Shown here: in pieces, positions 38,794 through 47,621 of the stretch
Position numbering within the stretch: position 1 is the stretch's first letter
Layout: the number at the start of each line of letters is the position of its first letter
Source of the DNA: DASZIT01 sp963819695
GTDB lineage: Bacteria > Actinomycetota > Acidimicrobiia > Acidimicrobiales > RAAP-2
Direction of reading: 5' to 3'
Assembly (NCBI GenBank): GCA_963819695.1
Contig: CAWFXD010000001.1
Span: 1,612,001 to 1,676,000, forward strand
DNA: 64,000 nt
Translations under genes and position numbers: made by a program
The notes under the pieces: model-generated
Seen by the model: the letters and a program-made list of their open reading frames with translations, nothing else
Told to the model about the DNA's origin: nothing
Databases searched by the model: none

Positions 38794-39699
38794 ATGTCCC
38801 ACGCGATCCTCGGACTGAGCGCAGATGCGATGCCGGCTCTGAACTGGAGCCAACTCGGCACCACCCAGCTCGGGTGGGTGCCTTCGATCATGATGCTGAC
38901 CGCCGGCGGGCTCTACCTTTGGGGAGCGACCCGGGTCAGCCAAATCGAAGGATGCCGATGGTCTCCTCGCCGCACCGCCGCCTTCCTGGGCGGGCTCGTC
39001 GTCACCTTCATCGCCATCGAGGGCGTGGTCGGTGCCTACGACGACCAGGTGTTCTATGACCACATGACCCAGCACCTGATGCTGGTCATGATGGCAGGCC
39101 CACTTTTCGCCATGGGAGCACCGCTCGATCTGCTCCAACGTTCCGCCGGCGGACGGACCAAACGGGTGGTCGACGCCGGAATGCGATCGCGGGTTGCGGA
39201 GGCCGTCGGCCACCCCATTACCGGGTACGTGCTCTATGCCATCCTCATCCCGTTCACCCACCTGACCAGCTTCTACAACTACACGCTCACCAACGACCTG
39301 GTCCATGACTCTGAACACCTTGGCTTCATTGTGGTCGGCTATCTGTTCTGGCGTCCGGTGGCGGCGATTGAACTCTCCCGCCATCCGCTGACACCACCCG
39401 TCCAGCTCCTCTACCTTGCGCTTGCCGTGCCGGTCGACACGTTTACGGGCCTCACGTTGGCATCGACGACGCATGAGCTATTTTCCTTTTACAACACGTT
39501 TCACCGGAGCTGGGGGCCGTCGCTGCTAACGGATCTGCACCTCGGTGGAGCAATCATGTGGGTGGGTGGAGACGCACTGATGTTCCTTGCCATGGTCCCG
39601 GTGGCCATTCGCTGGGTCCGGGCCGAGGAACAGCACACGAGGGAAGTTGACGCGGAACTCGATCGCCTCGATTCCGAGGCACGAGGTCAGTCAGTCTGA
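38794..39699 (+). CDS. Cytochrome oxidase assembly membrane protein, caa3_CtaG family
   Basis: A 301-residue polytopic protein. The family-typical His-rich segment YDHMTQHLMLVMMAGPLFAMG-APLDLL is near residues 88-112, followed by further spans with SEHLGFIVVGYLFWRP. These proteins assist copper insertion into aa3/caa3-type oxidases. It is transcribed with the SCO1-like gene, one base apart, so the two probably work as a copper-delivery unit under the neighbouring repressor. Confidence 0.88.
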   Translation: MSHAILGLSADAMPALNWSQLGTTQLGWVPSIMMLTAGGLYLWGATRVSQIEGCRWSPRRTAAFLGGLVVTFIAIEGVVGAYDDQVFYDHMTQHLMLVMMAGPLFAMGAPLDLLQRSAGGRTKRVVDAGMRSRVAEAVGHPITGYVLYAILIPFTHLTSFYNYTLTNDLVHDSEHLGFIVVGYLFWRPVAAIELSRHPLTPPVQLLYLALAVPVDTFTGLTLASTTHELFSFYNTFHRSWGPSLLTDLHLGGAIMWVGGDALMFLAMVPVAIRWVRAEEQHTREVDAELDRLDSEARGQSV

Positions 39700-40086
39700 A
39701 CATCCCCACGCGCAAATAGCGTTCACTGGAGATCCCACCGAGCAAACGTGGCGATGGATCTCACCGGGCCAACGGATCAGCTATCTGGACACACGTGTAC
39801 GGTTGACGAGGCAGTTTGTGGGTGCTGTGTTACAGGATGCGCACCCAACCGGCGACTCGCCGCCTATTTTCGCAGGTCCCAGGGCTGGAGCCGCCAGTCG
39901 TGTCTTGCGTCGACGGGCCCTCCGACACACGTGTGATCCGCTGGGTTGGTAGGCCCGGCTGGTGTCCAAAATGAGGTGGCGCCGCAACGTGCCGTCAAGG
40001 GTCACGATGCGAATGTCGAGGTCAGCGACGTAGGGGCGGATCGGCCCGCTCGAGGATGGTGGTGACGACAACGGCGACCCCTGGCC
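39700..40086. other. Non-coding stretch
   Basis: No convincing gene is seen. A CCCTCCGACAC at 39918-39928 matches the end of the tRNA-Leu gene (35305-35315) over 11 bases and is followed by ACACGTGT-like palindromic sequence. It could be a leftover attachment half-site or chance. Confidence 0.4.
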
Positions 40087-40959
40087 TCACGCCCCCATCG
40101 CCCTTCTGACCCCCTCCTCCAGAGAAATCTTCGGCTGGTAGAACATCCTCATGCGGGAGATGTCGGCGCAGCGGTAGAAGGGCCCCATCGGCTTCGTCGC
40201 CTGCTGGTCAAGCTTCGGCCCGTAGCCGCGGGTCACCATGAGGGCGAGGTCGGTAAGGGTTGTTCCCACCCCGGTGCCGAGGTTGACTGGCCCCTGACAG
40301 TCCACGGCCAGCATCGCCATGACCGCTCCCACGATGTCGTCAATGTGGATGAAGTCCCGCACCTGCTTACCGCCGCCCCAGACGGCGAAAGGGTCCTCTC
40401 GGTTCTTCGCCCGCTGGATGAAGGCGGGGAATGGGTAGTCCATGCTCTGATCGGAGCCATACCCGCTGAACGGTCGGACGACCAGGATGTCGAGTCCCTG
40501 ACGCATTGCCTCCCGCGCCTGGACCTCGCCGACCAGCTTGGTCAAGCCGTGCATGGCGTCGGGGTTGTGGACGTTGCTCAGGTCGATGTCGGACTCCCTG
40601 AGCTTGTAGGGCTGCCGCTGGAGGTGGACCGGATACGCCGCCGCCGATGAGAAGTACACGACTTTGGTCGGTCGGTGCTCCAGTGCCCACTGGAGAAAAA
40701 GGGAGTCAAGGGCAAAGTCGACGGCAACGGGCATCTCATTGTGCTTCCGCTGGTCGATCGGGGGGATGGTGGCGGCACAGTGGATGGCGAGGTCGAAGGG
40801 CATCATTCCCACCTGGAAGAACTTGATGGCGTCGATAGGCTCGTCGCCTCGGATGTCGATGCCGAAAACGTGCCAGCCCAGTGACTCCAGGTGCTCCTGA
40901 AAGTGTCGCCCGACGAATCCACAATTTCCAGTGATGAGACAACTCTTGCGCTCCTTCAC
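40087..40959 (-). CDS. NAD-dependent epimerase/dehydratase (extended SDR)
   Basis: A 290-residue extended short-chain dehydrogenase. It has the Rossmann motif ITGNCGFVGRHFQEHL near the N terminus, VYFSSAAAYPV in the Ser region, and GGGKQVRDFIHIDDIVGAV as in UDP-glucose 4-epimerases and GDP-fucose synthases. The usual catalytic Tyr of Y-x3-K is His here (MHGLTKLVGE), so the catalytic acid is altered. GTG at 40959 is the start used. The substrate is presumably a nucleotide sugar. It stands alone in the accessory region. Confidence 0.8.
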   Translation of the reverse strand: MKERKSCLITGNCGFVGRHFQEHLESLGWHVFGIDIRGDEPIDAIKFFQVGMMPFDLAIHCAATIPPIDQRKHNEMPVAVDFALDSLFLQWALEHRPTKVVYFSSAAAYPVHLQRQPYKLRESDIDLSNVHNPDAMHGLTKLVGEVQAREAMRQGLDILVVRPFSGYGSDQSMDYPFPAFIQRAKNREDPFAVWGGGKQVRDFIHIDDIVGAVMAMLAVDCQGPVNLGTGVGTTLTDLALMVTRGYGPKLDQQATKPMGPFYRCADISRMRMFYQPKISLEEGVRRAMGA

Positions 40960-41128
40960 GATGCCAGACGGCCATTAGAGTCGCCCGTCCATCGGGCATC
41001 TCGATAGACCTCTCCCCACCGACCTTGAGCACAGGTTCGGCGACTTCGACGAAGCCCGGATCGGTCAACGGGAGAGAACAGCTGTTGGATGCGACGGTGG
41101 AGATCTGTGTATTCCAGCGCCCCCGGCT

Positions 41129-41220
41129 TCATGTTCTTGCGCCTCCGATCACCTGAAAACCATACCCCTCGGGGTCCGAAATCTCATGGCTGATGACTCT
41201 GAACCGTCCCGGTTGGACCT
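41129..41220 (-). pseudogene. Possible C-terminal scrap of a VOC/glyoxalase-like gene
   Basis: A short frame encoding RFRVISHEISDPEGYGFQVI then a stop resembles the last strand of vicinal-oxygen-chelate proteins. No start or N-terminal domain is present. This is very tentative. Confidence 0.2.
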
Positions 41221-41247
41221 TACGGCGTTTATGCGCCAGCGGAGTCC

Positions 41248-41695
41248 GTGATTGCCGACGTGGATCTTGGCGCGGTGGTCGCCGAAGTCCTTGAATCGAC
41301 TCCGCCCCCACCGGCAGTCTTGGTAACCGCTGAGGATCTTGGAGGCTCGTTGCAGGCCGACAGAACTCAGCTGGTTCAGATATTCACGAACCTCATCATG
41401 AACGCCTATCAGGCGATGCCAGACGGGGGATCTTTAGGCATCAAGAGATTTGAAAGCAATGGCTTTGTCGAGATACGCGGTGGAGGACAGCGGGAGCGGC
41501 ATAGACCCGGCTATTGCTGGGCGTCTCTTCGAACCTTTCTTCACGACAAAGGCGAGCGGCATCGGCCTTGGATTGGCTACGGTCAAACATTTGGCCGAAG
41601 GCCAAAACGGCACCGTTTCCTTCGAGAACGTCCCTACGGGTGGGGTACGCGTGACTATTCGCCTGCCGCACGCCACCTCCGGGGCTTTGTCCTGA
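41248..41695 (+). pseudogene. Truncated and frameshifted histidine kinase (ATPase domain only)
   Basis: One frame encodes the N box in TQLVQIFTNLIMNAYQAMPDG; after about 41470 the reading continues in another frame with VEDSGSGIDPAIAGRLFEPFFTT (G1 and F boxes) and GIGLGLATVKHLAEGQNGTVSF (G2 box), ending at 41695. The sensor and dimerisation (His) domains are absent, and no response regulator is adjacent. This is a decayed two-component sensor kinase. Unlike the frameshifts elsewhere in the window, it is also truncated. Confidence 0.72.
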
Positions 41696-41900
41696 GATTG
41701 GTTGCGCCGCTGAGCATTTAGTTACGCCGCGGGCTGTATCGACCCATGACTATGACGTGATCTTCTATGCCCTCAACGAGCACTTCAGCGAGATGGGTGG
41801 GGGCCATCCTGTGCCCTACCTGGAGGACGAAAGGGACGTCGCTCCTGAGGGACAGCACGCCTGATCGAACCGTCGGCTTGTGTCTCCCGTCAGGGGCCGT

Positions 41901-41906
41901 TACCAT
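41901..41906 (+). promoter_or_regulatory. Candidate -10 for the RPF-like gene
   Basis: TACCAT lies 11 bases before GTG 41918, a slightly longer spacing than the leaderless set. Confidence 0.35.
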
Positions 41907-41917
41907 CTTCGGCCATC

Positions 41918-43039
41918 GTGTCCCACACCCGGTGTGACCCCGTCGGGGGGTCCGACACTGGAGCGTGGAGCCCTCGGCGGCTCCGATCGATCCTGCTCCT
42001 CCCCGCAGCCATCGCAGTGCTGCTCGCCGCCGTCCCGGCGGTGGCCGGGGTGACGGCTGTTCCGGCAGGCGCCGACCAGATTTCCGACCTGCAAGCCCAT
42101 GCCTCCCAGATCGCTCAGACCCTGGTCCGCGAGCAGCTCCAGGTCGGCAGCTTCCAGCAGCAGTACTCGGTGGCCACCGCCCAGGTGGCCAAGGACGCCA
42201 TCGCCGTCGGGCAGACCCAGCAGCTGATGAACGCGGACCAACAGCGGATCGACCTCGACACCGGCCGAGTCCGCACCCAGGCGCTCCGCGACTATACGGG
42301 CGCGGGATCGGACACCACGGGTGTCGAGGACCAGGTCTTCGCCGGTGGCAGCGGCGTCGACCTGGCCCGGAGCGAGTACGAGTCAATCGCACTGGGCAAC
42401 GTGACCTCCGCCATCGACGAACTCCACAACGCGCACCAGCACCTCCAACAACAGGAGGCCGTGCTCCAGCAGCAGCAGGCGGCCGACCAGGCGGAGCAGG
42501 TGAAGCAGGCCGGGTACCTGAGCCAGGCCCACACCATCCAGTCCCAGCTGACCTCCGAGCAGGCCCAGGTAACGGGCCAGCTGGCCTCGGCCGTGGCCCA
42601 GCAGCAGGCCGCCCAGGTGGCGGCGGCCGCCGCGGCGGTCAAGGCCTCGGAGGTGCAGGCCGCCCAGCGGGCCGAGGTCGCCCAGAAGTCGTCTCCGGCC
42701 GGCACCCAGGCGGCCGCGCCCACCACCTCCTCCGGTGCCCTACCGGCCGGCGGTGGTGGGGGGGCGACATCGGACCCGCCGCTCCCTCCCTTCCTCCAGT
42801 GCGTCGTCCAGGCCGAGTCAGGTGGCAATTACGGGGCCGTGTCGCCGGACGGCCAGTACATGGGCGCCTTCCAGTTCAGCCAGTCGACCTGGGACCTGGC
42901 CGCCCAGGACGCGGGGCTACCGGGCCTGGTCGGGGTGCCGCCCAACACGGCTTCAAAGGCCGACCAGGACACACTGGCCGTCACGCTCTACAACCTCGAC
43001 GGTGAACAGCCCTGGTACGACCCGTGCCGGTCGACCTGA
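41918..43039 (+). CDS. Secreted coiled-coil protein with C-terminal RPF/transglycosylase-like domain
   Basis: A 373-residue exported protein. A signal peptide (residues about 22-50, LLLPAAIAVLLAAVPAVAG) is followed by a Gln/Ala-rich coiled coil to about residue 260. After a Gly/Ser/Pro linker comes a C-terminal domain LQCVVQAESGGNYGAVSPDG with the probable catalytic Glu near residue 300. This is the arrangement of actinobacterial resuscitation-promoting-factor-like peptidoglycan hydrolases, and the coiled coil may control activity as in PcsB/RipA-type proteins. GTG 41918 is the only start upstream of the signal peptide in this frame. Confidence 0.83.
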   Translation: MSHTRCDPVGGSDTGAWSPRRLRSILLLPAAIAVLLAAVPAVAGVTAVPAGADQISDLQAHASQIAQTLVREQLQVGSFQQQYSVATAQVAKDAIAVGQTQQLMNADQQRIDLDTGRVRTQALRDYTGAGSDTTGVEDQVFAGGSGVDLARSEYESIALGNVTSAIDELHNAHQHLQQQEAVLQQQQAADQAEQVKQAGYLSQAHTIQSQLTSEQAQVTGQLASAVAQQQAAQVAAAAAAVKASEVQAAQRAEVAQKSSPAGTQAAAPTTSSGALPAGGGGGATSDPPLPPFLQCVVQAESGGNYGAVSPDGQYMGAFQFSQSTWDLAAQDAGLPGLVGVPPNTASKADQDTLAVTLYNLDGEQPWYDPCRST

Positions 43040-43159
43040 CCGCCTCCCACCATAGCCATTGGGTGGCAGCAGAATCGTTCCCCCTTGCCACCATCCATCT
43101 TCGAAGGCGACCCTAACCAACAGCAACTCGTCCGAGAATGCCGAAGCAGATCGGTACCG

Positions 43160-43642
43160 TCACAAAGGCAGCGATCCGACGCCTGCTTCCCGCGTCGAGC
43201 ACTCCAACTCCGATTCAATGTCGTCGAAGCCATCCTCTTCGCCGGAGTCTTCCGCCCAGAACTCATCGAACGCGTAGCTGTCGTTGTGGTAGGCGGTGAC
43301 CTCGGTGATCCGCCCGTTATGGATCTCGAAGTCGACGGACGCAATCACGTCCAAAGTCTTCTCATTCTTCATCGCGGTCTCTCGCTGAAAGACCACTGCC
43401 CGCTCCGGTTGACTGACGACTTCCAAGACCTCGATCTTGAACGTGTCGCTGGAACGCGACTTCAACTCCCTTAGGAAGCCAAGCACCTCCTGCGCGCCGT
43501 GGTAGTGACCCGCGAGACTGCTTCGCCCTGGTTCATGCCATACCACATCCGGTGCCATGACCACCCCCAAGAGGTCCAAGTCACCTGTCTCAAAGTCCTG
43601 GTATGTCCGTCGAACCAACGACTCGTACGGATTTTCGGCCAT
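43160..43642 (-). CDS. SnoaL-like/NTF2-fold protein
   Basis: A 160-residue protein of the SnoaL-like family. It shows YESLVRRTYQDFETGDLDLL, VVWHEPGRSSLAGHYHGAQ and a C-terminal strand DFEIHNGRITEVTAYHNDSY, a common NTF2-like pattern. The last 30 residues are an acidic tail (EDSGEEDGFDDIESELE). The function is not defined: such proteins can be isomerases, hydrolases or binding proteins. GGAGG precedes the ATG closely. There is no clear operon partner. Confidence 0.75.
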   Translation of the reverse strand: MAENPYESLVRRTYQDFETGDLDLLGVVMAPDVVWHEPGRSSLAGHYHGAQEVLGFLRELKSRSSDTFKIEVLEVVSQPERAVVFQRETAMKNEKTLDVIASVDFEIHNGRITEVTAYHNDSYAFDEFWAEDSGEEDGFDDIESELECSTREAGVGSLPL

Positions 43643-43823
43643 CGTCCTCCACCCCTCTTCCCATCGGTTTCCCCATCCTCCCTTCTCGACCTTGAACGGA
43701 GCTGCCTGGGCCGTCTAGGGAAGAAAGTCACAATTTGGACGGGACCGAGCAGAAGCGTTCCTTGCCCCCGGGGGGTCCATAATCATCTTCCTGCACGGCA
43801 TCGGCCTTCGGCCCCGCCGGCGT

Positions 43824-44792
43824 TCAGGGCGGCCCGGCGACGGTGTTCTGCTCGGGACTACGGGGCAAACAGGAGATGGCGGTTGGATCGCCCTCGTTAC
43901 CCCAAAGAGACAGCAGCTTGACCAGAACCTCCTCGGCGGCGGCAACCCCTCCGAGGTGGCTCTCTCCCGGCCGAACGAACAGCTCGGCGTTGGGGAGGAG
44001 CGGAACGACCTCCCGGGCTTGCGTGAGAGGCACGATGTAGTCGGAGTCGCCATGCCACCAGGCGACGGGGGCCGAGACGGACTTCAGAGAGAAGCCCCAC
44101 GGTCGGGTGAACAAGATGAGGTCGTACACCGGTGCGCGTAGCCCCCGCCGGCTGTTGCCGACCAAATCGTCGAGGAACATAGCCTTCACCTCGGGCCACG
44201 CGAAGACCCTCCGGTCGCCGGCGGGCGACAACGCCGCGTACAGATCGAAGGCCTGCGATGCCGCTGGTCGGAAAAGGCGCACGAAGGTGTTCAGGGCCAC
44301 TGTCATCGGTACCCGAAGCGGCGGAAGGATCGGCGAGACTCGGGCGAGGAGACCGACGAGTCCCCCGGCGACAGCCTCGGAGCCTTGACTGGGAACGACA
44401 CCACCGAGGATGCCGACCGCGGCGACTCGTGCCCCCAAGGCGTACGCGGCGGCCAGCGCGTAAGGACCGCCGCCGGACAGACCGACCACGGCCACCTGCC
44501 CTAATCCGAGCTGATCCAAGACTATCTCCAGATCGGGCGTGAAGTCGAGAATCGAATCGTATAGATGGGGCGTCGACAGCCCAACCCCTGGGCGGTCGAT
44601 GCCAATCAGCCGCACGTTGAGCGCGAATGCAGCCGCCCGTGCAGCTTCGGGAATTTGGCGGCGAGCTCCGGGAGTGCCGTGGAGCCAGACGATCGGACGC
44701 CCCCCAAGCGGACCGAACTCCGCGAAGCTGAGCTTGCGATCCTTTCGGACCAAGATCGTCCCTTCAACCCGCGGTGCGGTGATCAGGCTCAT
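43824..44792 (-). CDS. Alpha/beta hydrolase
   Basis: About 322 residues. The oxyanion segment is VWLHGTPGARRQIP, the nucleophile Ser sits in VGLSGGGPYAL, the acid is probably in WHGDSDYIVPL, and the His is in GESHLGG. That is the complete catalytic triad of a serine hydrolase. ATG at 44792 is selected because TAGTCT lies exactly seven bases upstream on the minus strand (44800-44805), matching the leaderless pattern; a longer start at 44861 is not needed. The substrate is unknown. Confidence 0.82.
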   Translation of the reverse strand: MSLITAPRVEGTILVRKDRKLSFAEFGPLGGRPIVWLHGTPGARRQIPEAARAAAFALNVRLIGIDRPGVGLSTPHLYDSILDFTPDLEIVLDQLGLGQVAVVGLSGGGPYALAAAYALGARVAAVGILGGVVPSQGSEAVAGGLVGLLARVSPILPPLRVPMTVALNTFVRLFRPAASQAFDLYAALSPAGDRRVFAWPEVKAMFLDDLVGNSRRGLRAPVYDLILFTRPWGFSLKSVSAPVAWWHGDSDYIVPLTQAREVVPLLPNAELFVRPGESHLGGVAAAEEVLVKLLSLWGNEGDPTAISCLPRSPEQNTVAGPP

Positions 44793-44799
44793 GAGAAGG

Positions 44800-44805
44800 A
44801 GACTA
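44800..44805 (-). promoter_or_regulatory. Leaderless -10 for the alpha/beta hydrolase gene
   Basis: Reads TAGTCT on the minus strand, seven bases before ATG 44792. It is one of six identical spacings in the window. Confidence 0.5.
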
Positions 44806-45750
44806 TTGCGTCGTCCCGGGCCGGTCGGGACACACCGTCCCGTCACTGGCGCTTGGGACACTGTTGCGTCTGACTTCCAAGTGCTCAGTGAGTTCTAAGT
44901 CTGGAGCGCTGCCTAAGCTTCCCCGAGTACATCTCCCGAAGGAAAGGGTGGGGTACGAACGGGTTCAGTCCTTCCTCCGACTCCAGCCTGAGCGCCCGCC
45001 GGATGGGCCTGAATCTCCCGCACGGAGGTCTCACGTGGCGGGGGACCATGAGGGGGTTGGCGCCTTCTGCAGCGGGGTTGACCCCCCGGCCGTGACCCGG
45101 CGGTGGAGCGGCTGAACGCCTGGTTGGGGGCAGAGTCAACGATCTCCCGTCGCCCATCGAGCCGCTCCGCTTTGAGCTCCTTCGTCCAGGAAGATTGCCA
45201 GCAGGTCGGGCGATGCCTTCAGACATCGCCGGTTACGCCCTTCGACCTACTGGGTTTGGGACTTTCAGCCCTATTGAGCCCGGATGGAATGCCCGACGCG
45301 AATAGAACGAATGGAATTTCGTCAACGCGAACGGAGGATGATGAACTCTCCAGATTCGAAGTCAGAGATGTGGGTCGGCGGCCGGGTGTTCGTTGCCTGC
45401 GGCGGGGGCACAACAGTCAGCACCCTTGCGAAGCGTCAGACTGCGCCCAAACGACAACCTGAGCTTCCGAGACTGTCTGAGTGCTCTGAGCAATCTAGTT
45501 TCCCGGTCCGGCAAACAACCCGTCGTCAACCTTGCGCAGTCCGCGATATCGGTCCATCTGATTGAGGCGACGGCAGTCTGCGCCGAGGACGAATCTTGAC
45601 CCCAAGGCGACTTGAGCCGGATCTCTCCTCGAAGGAACCGAGGGGGACCAGCAGGGTCTCCCGCCCGGCCGACATGGGAATCCACAGATACCGTGTGGAT
45701 CATCTCTATCGGTCGTTGAAAATGGACCACCGTGAGGGGGGTTCGGCCTC
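44806..45750. other. Long stretch without a recognisable gene
   Basis: No open frame here has family-like sequence or a supported start, on either strand. The base composition is uneven. It lies between the hydrolase gene and a decayed recombinase, so it may be degraded mobile-element DNA, but I could not recognise the parts. Confidence 0.5.
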
Positions 45751-46060
45751 CTACTCGACGGCTCGCAGGAATGCACCCAAACGGCCCGAAATGGCCTGGT
45801 TGCGTTCCGCCGTGGCGGGTTGGGACGCATTGCCACCGCGGGTGTCTTGTGTCCGAGCCGAGCCATCAGTTCGCATACCGTTCGCCCGCACCCTGCATGG
45901 TGGCATCGCAGCCATGAAGATCGTTGAAGTGCGAATCGCAGATCCCAGCTGCTTTGCACGCTGAGGCCCAACGAGGCCGGAACTTCGTCCGGCGCTGCGG
46001 GTGGCCTTCCGATGACGTGGGTAGCGCGAATCGGGCCCGGTGCGACCGCAAGATCTTCAC
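45751..46060 (-). pseudogene. Decayed tyrosine recombinase (phage-type integrase) C-terminal domain
   Basis: Reading the minus strand in pieces gives HPQRRTKFRPRWASACKAAGI, then HFNDLHGCDAT, then, after a frame change, TVCELMARLGHKTPAVAMR. After another frame change comes ATAERNQAISGRLGAFLRAVE and a stop at 45751. This is the known order of a phage-integrase C terminus (the R-x-x-H region, LGH motif, tail). The Arg and His of the first catalytic box are changed (LHGCD), and the two frame changes make it inactive. Confidence 0.72.
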
Positions 46061-46158
46061 CGCGACGACGTTCTCCCTCGGGGACGATCGGCAGCCCGAG
46101 GTTGCTCATTTTGCCGATCAGGGCGCGTGGCACCGACCCTTTGACGCTGGGAGTAGGT

Positions 46159-47490
46159 ATGAAGAAGGGTCTGATGCGGAAACGTCTCGTCGCAGTTACC
46201 GCGGCCGCCGTCACGCTCGCCGGTGTCGGCGTGAGCGGGCCGCCTGTGATTGCCTCCGCGGCTACGCCCGCCGAGGCCCTACCCATGACACACTGCGCGC
46301 TCCCTGCCTCGGGAGGGATCTTTGGCCAGGCCACCCCTACCCAAGAGGACCTCAACCCGGTCGCGGTCGAAGAGGCGATTGCCTACGCCGACACTCACCT
46401 TCGCGCCTCGGTGCAGATATTCCGCAACAATTGCCAGGTCGGAACGAGTCCCTTGAATCCAGTGACGGCCGACATTCCCTGGGAGGTGTTCTCGGCAACC
46501 AAATCGGTCGTCTCCATCCTCACCGGGATCGCCTACGACCAGCACCGGCTCAATCTCGACGACCCGATCGGTAGGTATCTGCCGGTAGGACCAGGCTGGG
46601 GCGACGCCGAGCACCGGGCCATCACCATTCGGGATCTACTCACTGAGACCTCTGGGTTACGCGAGTCGATCCTCGCCGAATTCGCGTCGACCGGAACAGA
46701 TCCGAACGTCGCCGAGGAGGCACTTGCCCAGCCGATTACCCATCCGCCGGGAACCCATTTCGAATACAACCAACGTGACGTCGATCTGCTGGCGTACGTG
46801 GTGCAACGAGCGGTCGGAGAAGGCCTACAAACCTTTGCGCAGCAGTATCTCTTCGGCCCGATCGGAATTCCCGCCAACAGCTACATCTGGCTCAGGGACA
46901 GGAGTGGCAACACGTATGGCTATGCGAATCTATTCATCCCACCGACCCAGTTCGCAAAATTGGGGCTCCTCATGCAAAACGACGGCGTCTGGCGCGGCAC
47001 CAGGGTCCTGTCGAGCTCCTACCTTCAGCAAGCAGGTGCAGATGACCCGACGAATCCGTGTTACGGGTTCTTGTTCTGGCACAACGGGGGTGATTCGTGC
47101 ACCGGTGCCAACATCCCGGCCGCGGAGACGGTTTCGGGCCCGCTGATCGCTTCTGCCCCTCCCGATCTCTTCGCAATGGTCGGCGCGCTCCAACAGAACA
47201 ACTTCATGATTCCGAGTCTGCACATAACGGTCACCTGGACGGGCACCCTCGGTGACACTGCGCCGAATCTATCTGTCCTGCTGAGCGCGGGGCCCACCTC
47301 GAATCTCTACTACGACTTCTTCCGAATCCTGATGGCTGGAGTGCTCGACGTCAGGATTTCCGATCCAGGCCCGTACACAACACCGCCCCTCGACCTTGAC
47401 GTCAATCCGCTCAATTACCTGAGCCCCTTTGAGCTTCTGACCGACTATTTCCCCAACTCGACCTGCAACGTCATCATGTGCTCGCCCTGA
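46159..47490 (+). CDS. Secreted serine beta-lactamase/penicillin-binding-type hydrolase (class C-like)
   Basis: A 443-residue exported enzyme with a signal peptide (residues about 10-35, LVAVTAAAVTLAGVGVSG). The active-site S-x-x-K is FSATKSVVSILTG (Ser near residue 112), followed by TIRDLLTETSGL and a second-motif-like EYNQRDVDLLAYVV. This is the standard order in the EstB/AmpC-like serine hydrolase group. ATG at 46159 has GGGAGTAGG close upstream. A true class C lactamase would have Y-x-N (here YNQ) and K-T-G, which I did not find clearly, so esterase or peptidase activity is as likely. Confidence 0.82.
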   Translation: MKKGLMRKRLVAVTAAAVTLAGVGVSGPPVIASAATPAEALPMTHCALPASGGIFGQATPTQEDLNPVAVEEAIAYADTHLRASVQIFRNNCQVGTSPLNPVTADIPWEVFSATKSVVSILTGIAYDQHRLNLDDPIGRYLPVGPGWGDAEHRAITIRDLLTETSGLRESILAEFASTGTDPNVAEEALAQPITHPPGTHFEYNQRDVDLLAYVVQRAVGEGLQTFAQQYLFGPIGIPANSYIWLRDRSGNTYGYANLFIPPTQFAKLGLLMQNDGVWRGTRVLSSSYLQQAGADDPTNPCYGFLFWHNGGDSCTGANIPAAETVSGPLIASAPPDLFAMVGALQQNNFMIPSLHITVTWTGTLGDTAPNLSVLLSAGPTSNLYYDFFRILMAGVLDVRISDPGPYTTPPLDLDVNPLNYLSPFELLTDYFPNSTCNVIMCSP

Positions 47491-47621
47491 GTCGTGGGAA
47501 ATGGCAACCGACCAATCCGGACCGCACGTAGAACTGGCTGCACCGTTCCACTATCCAGGGACGGTTCCCTTTGGGATCCGGGAGTGAACTTCAAGCAACC
47601 CGGCATCTTCGGCGGATGGGC

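Noticed and set aside
41129..41311. A short minus-strand frame ending FQVIGGART considered as a VOC-family gene
   Set aside because: Only the final 25 residues look family-like, so it is listed only as a doubtful scrap and not as a gene.
45596..45964. Plus-strand frame of 122 codons in the long gap
   Set aside because: It overlaps the decayed tyrosine recombinase on the other strand and has no start signal or family pattern.
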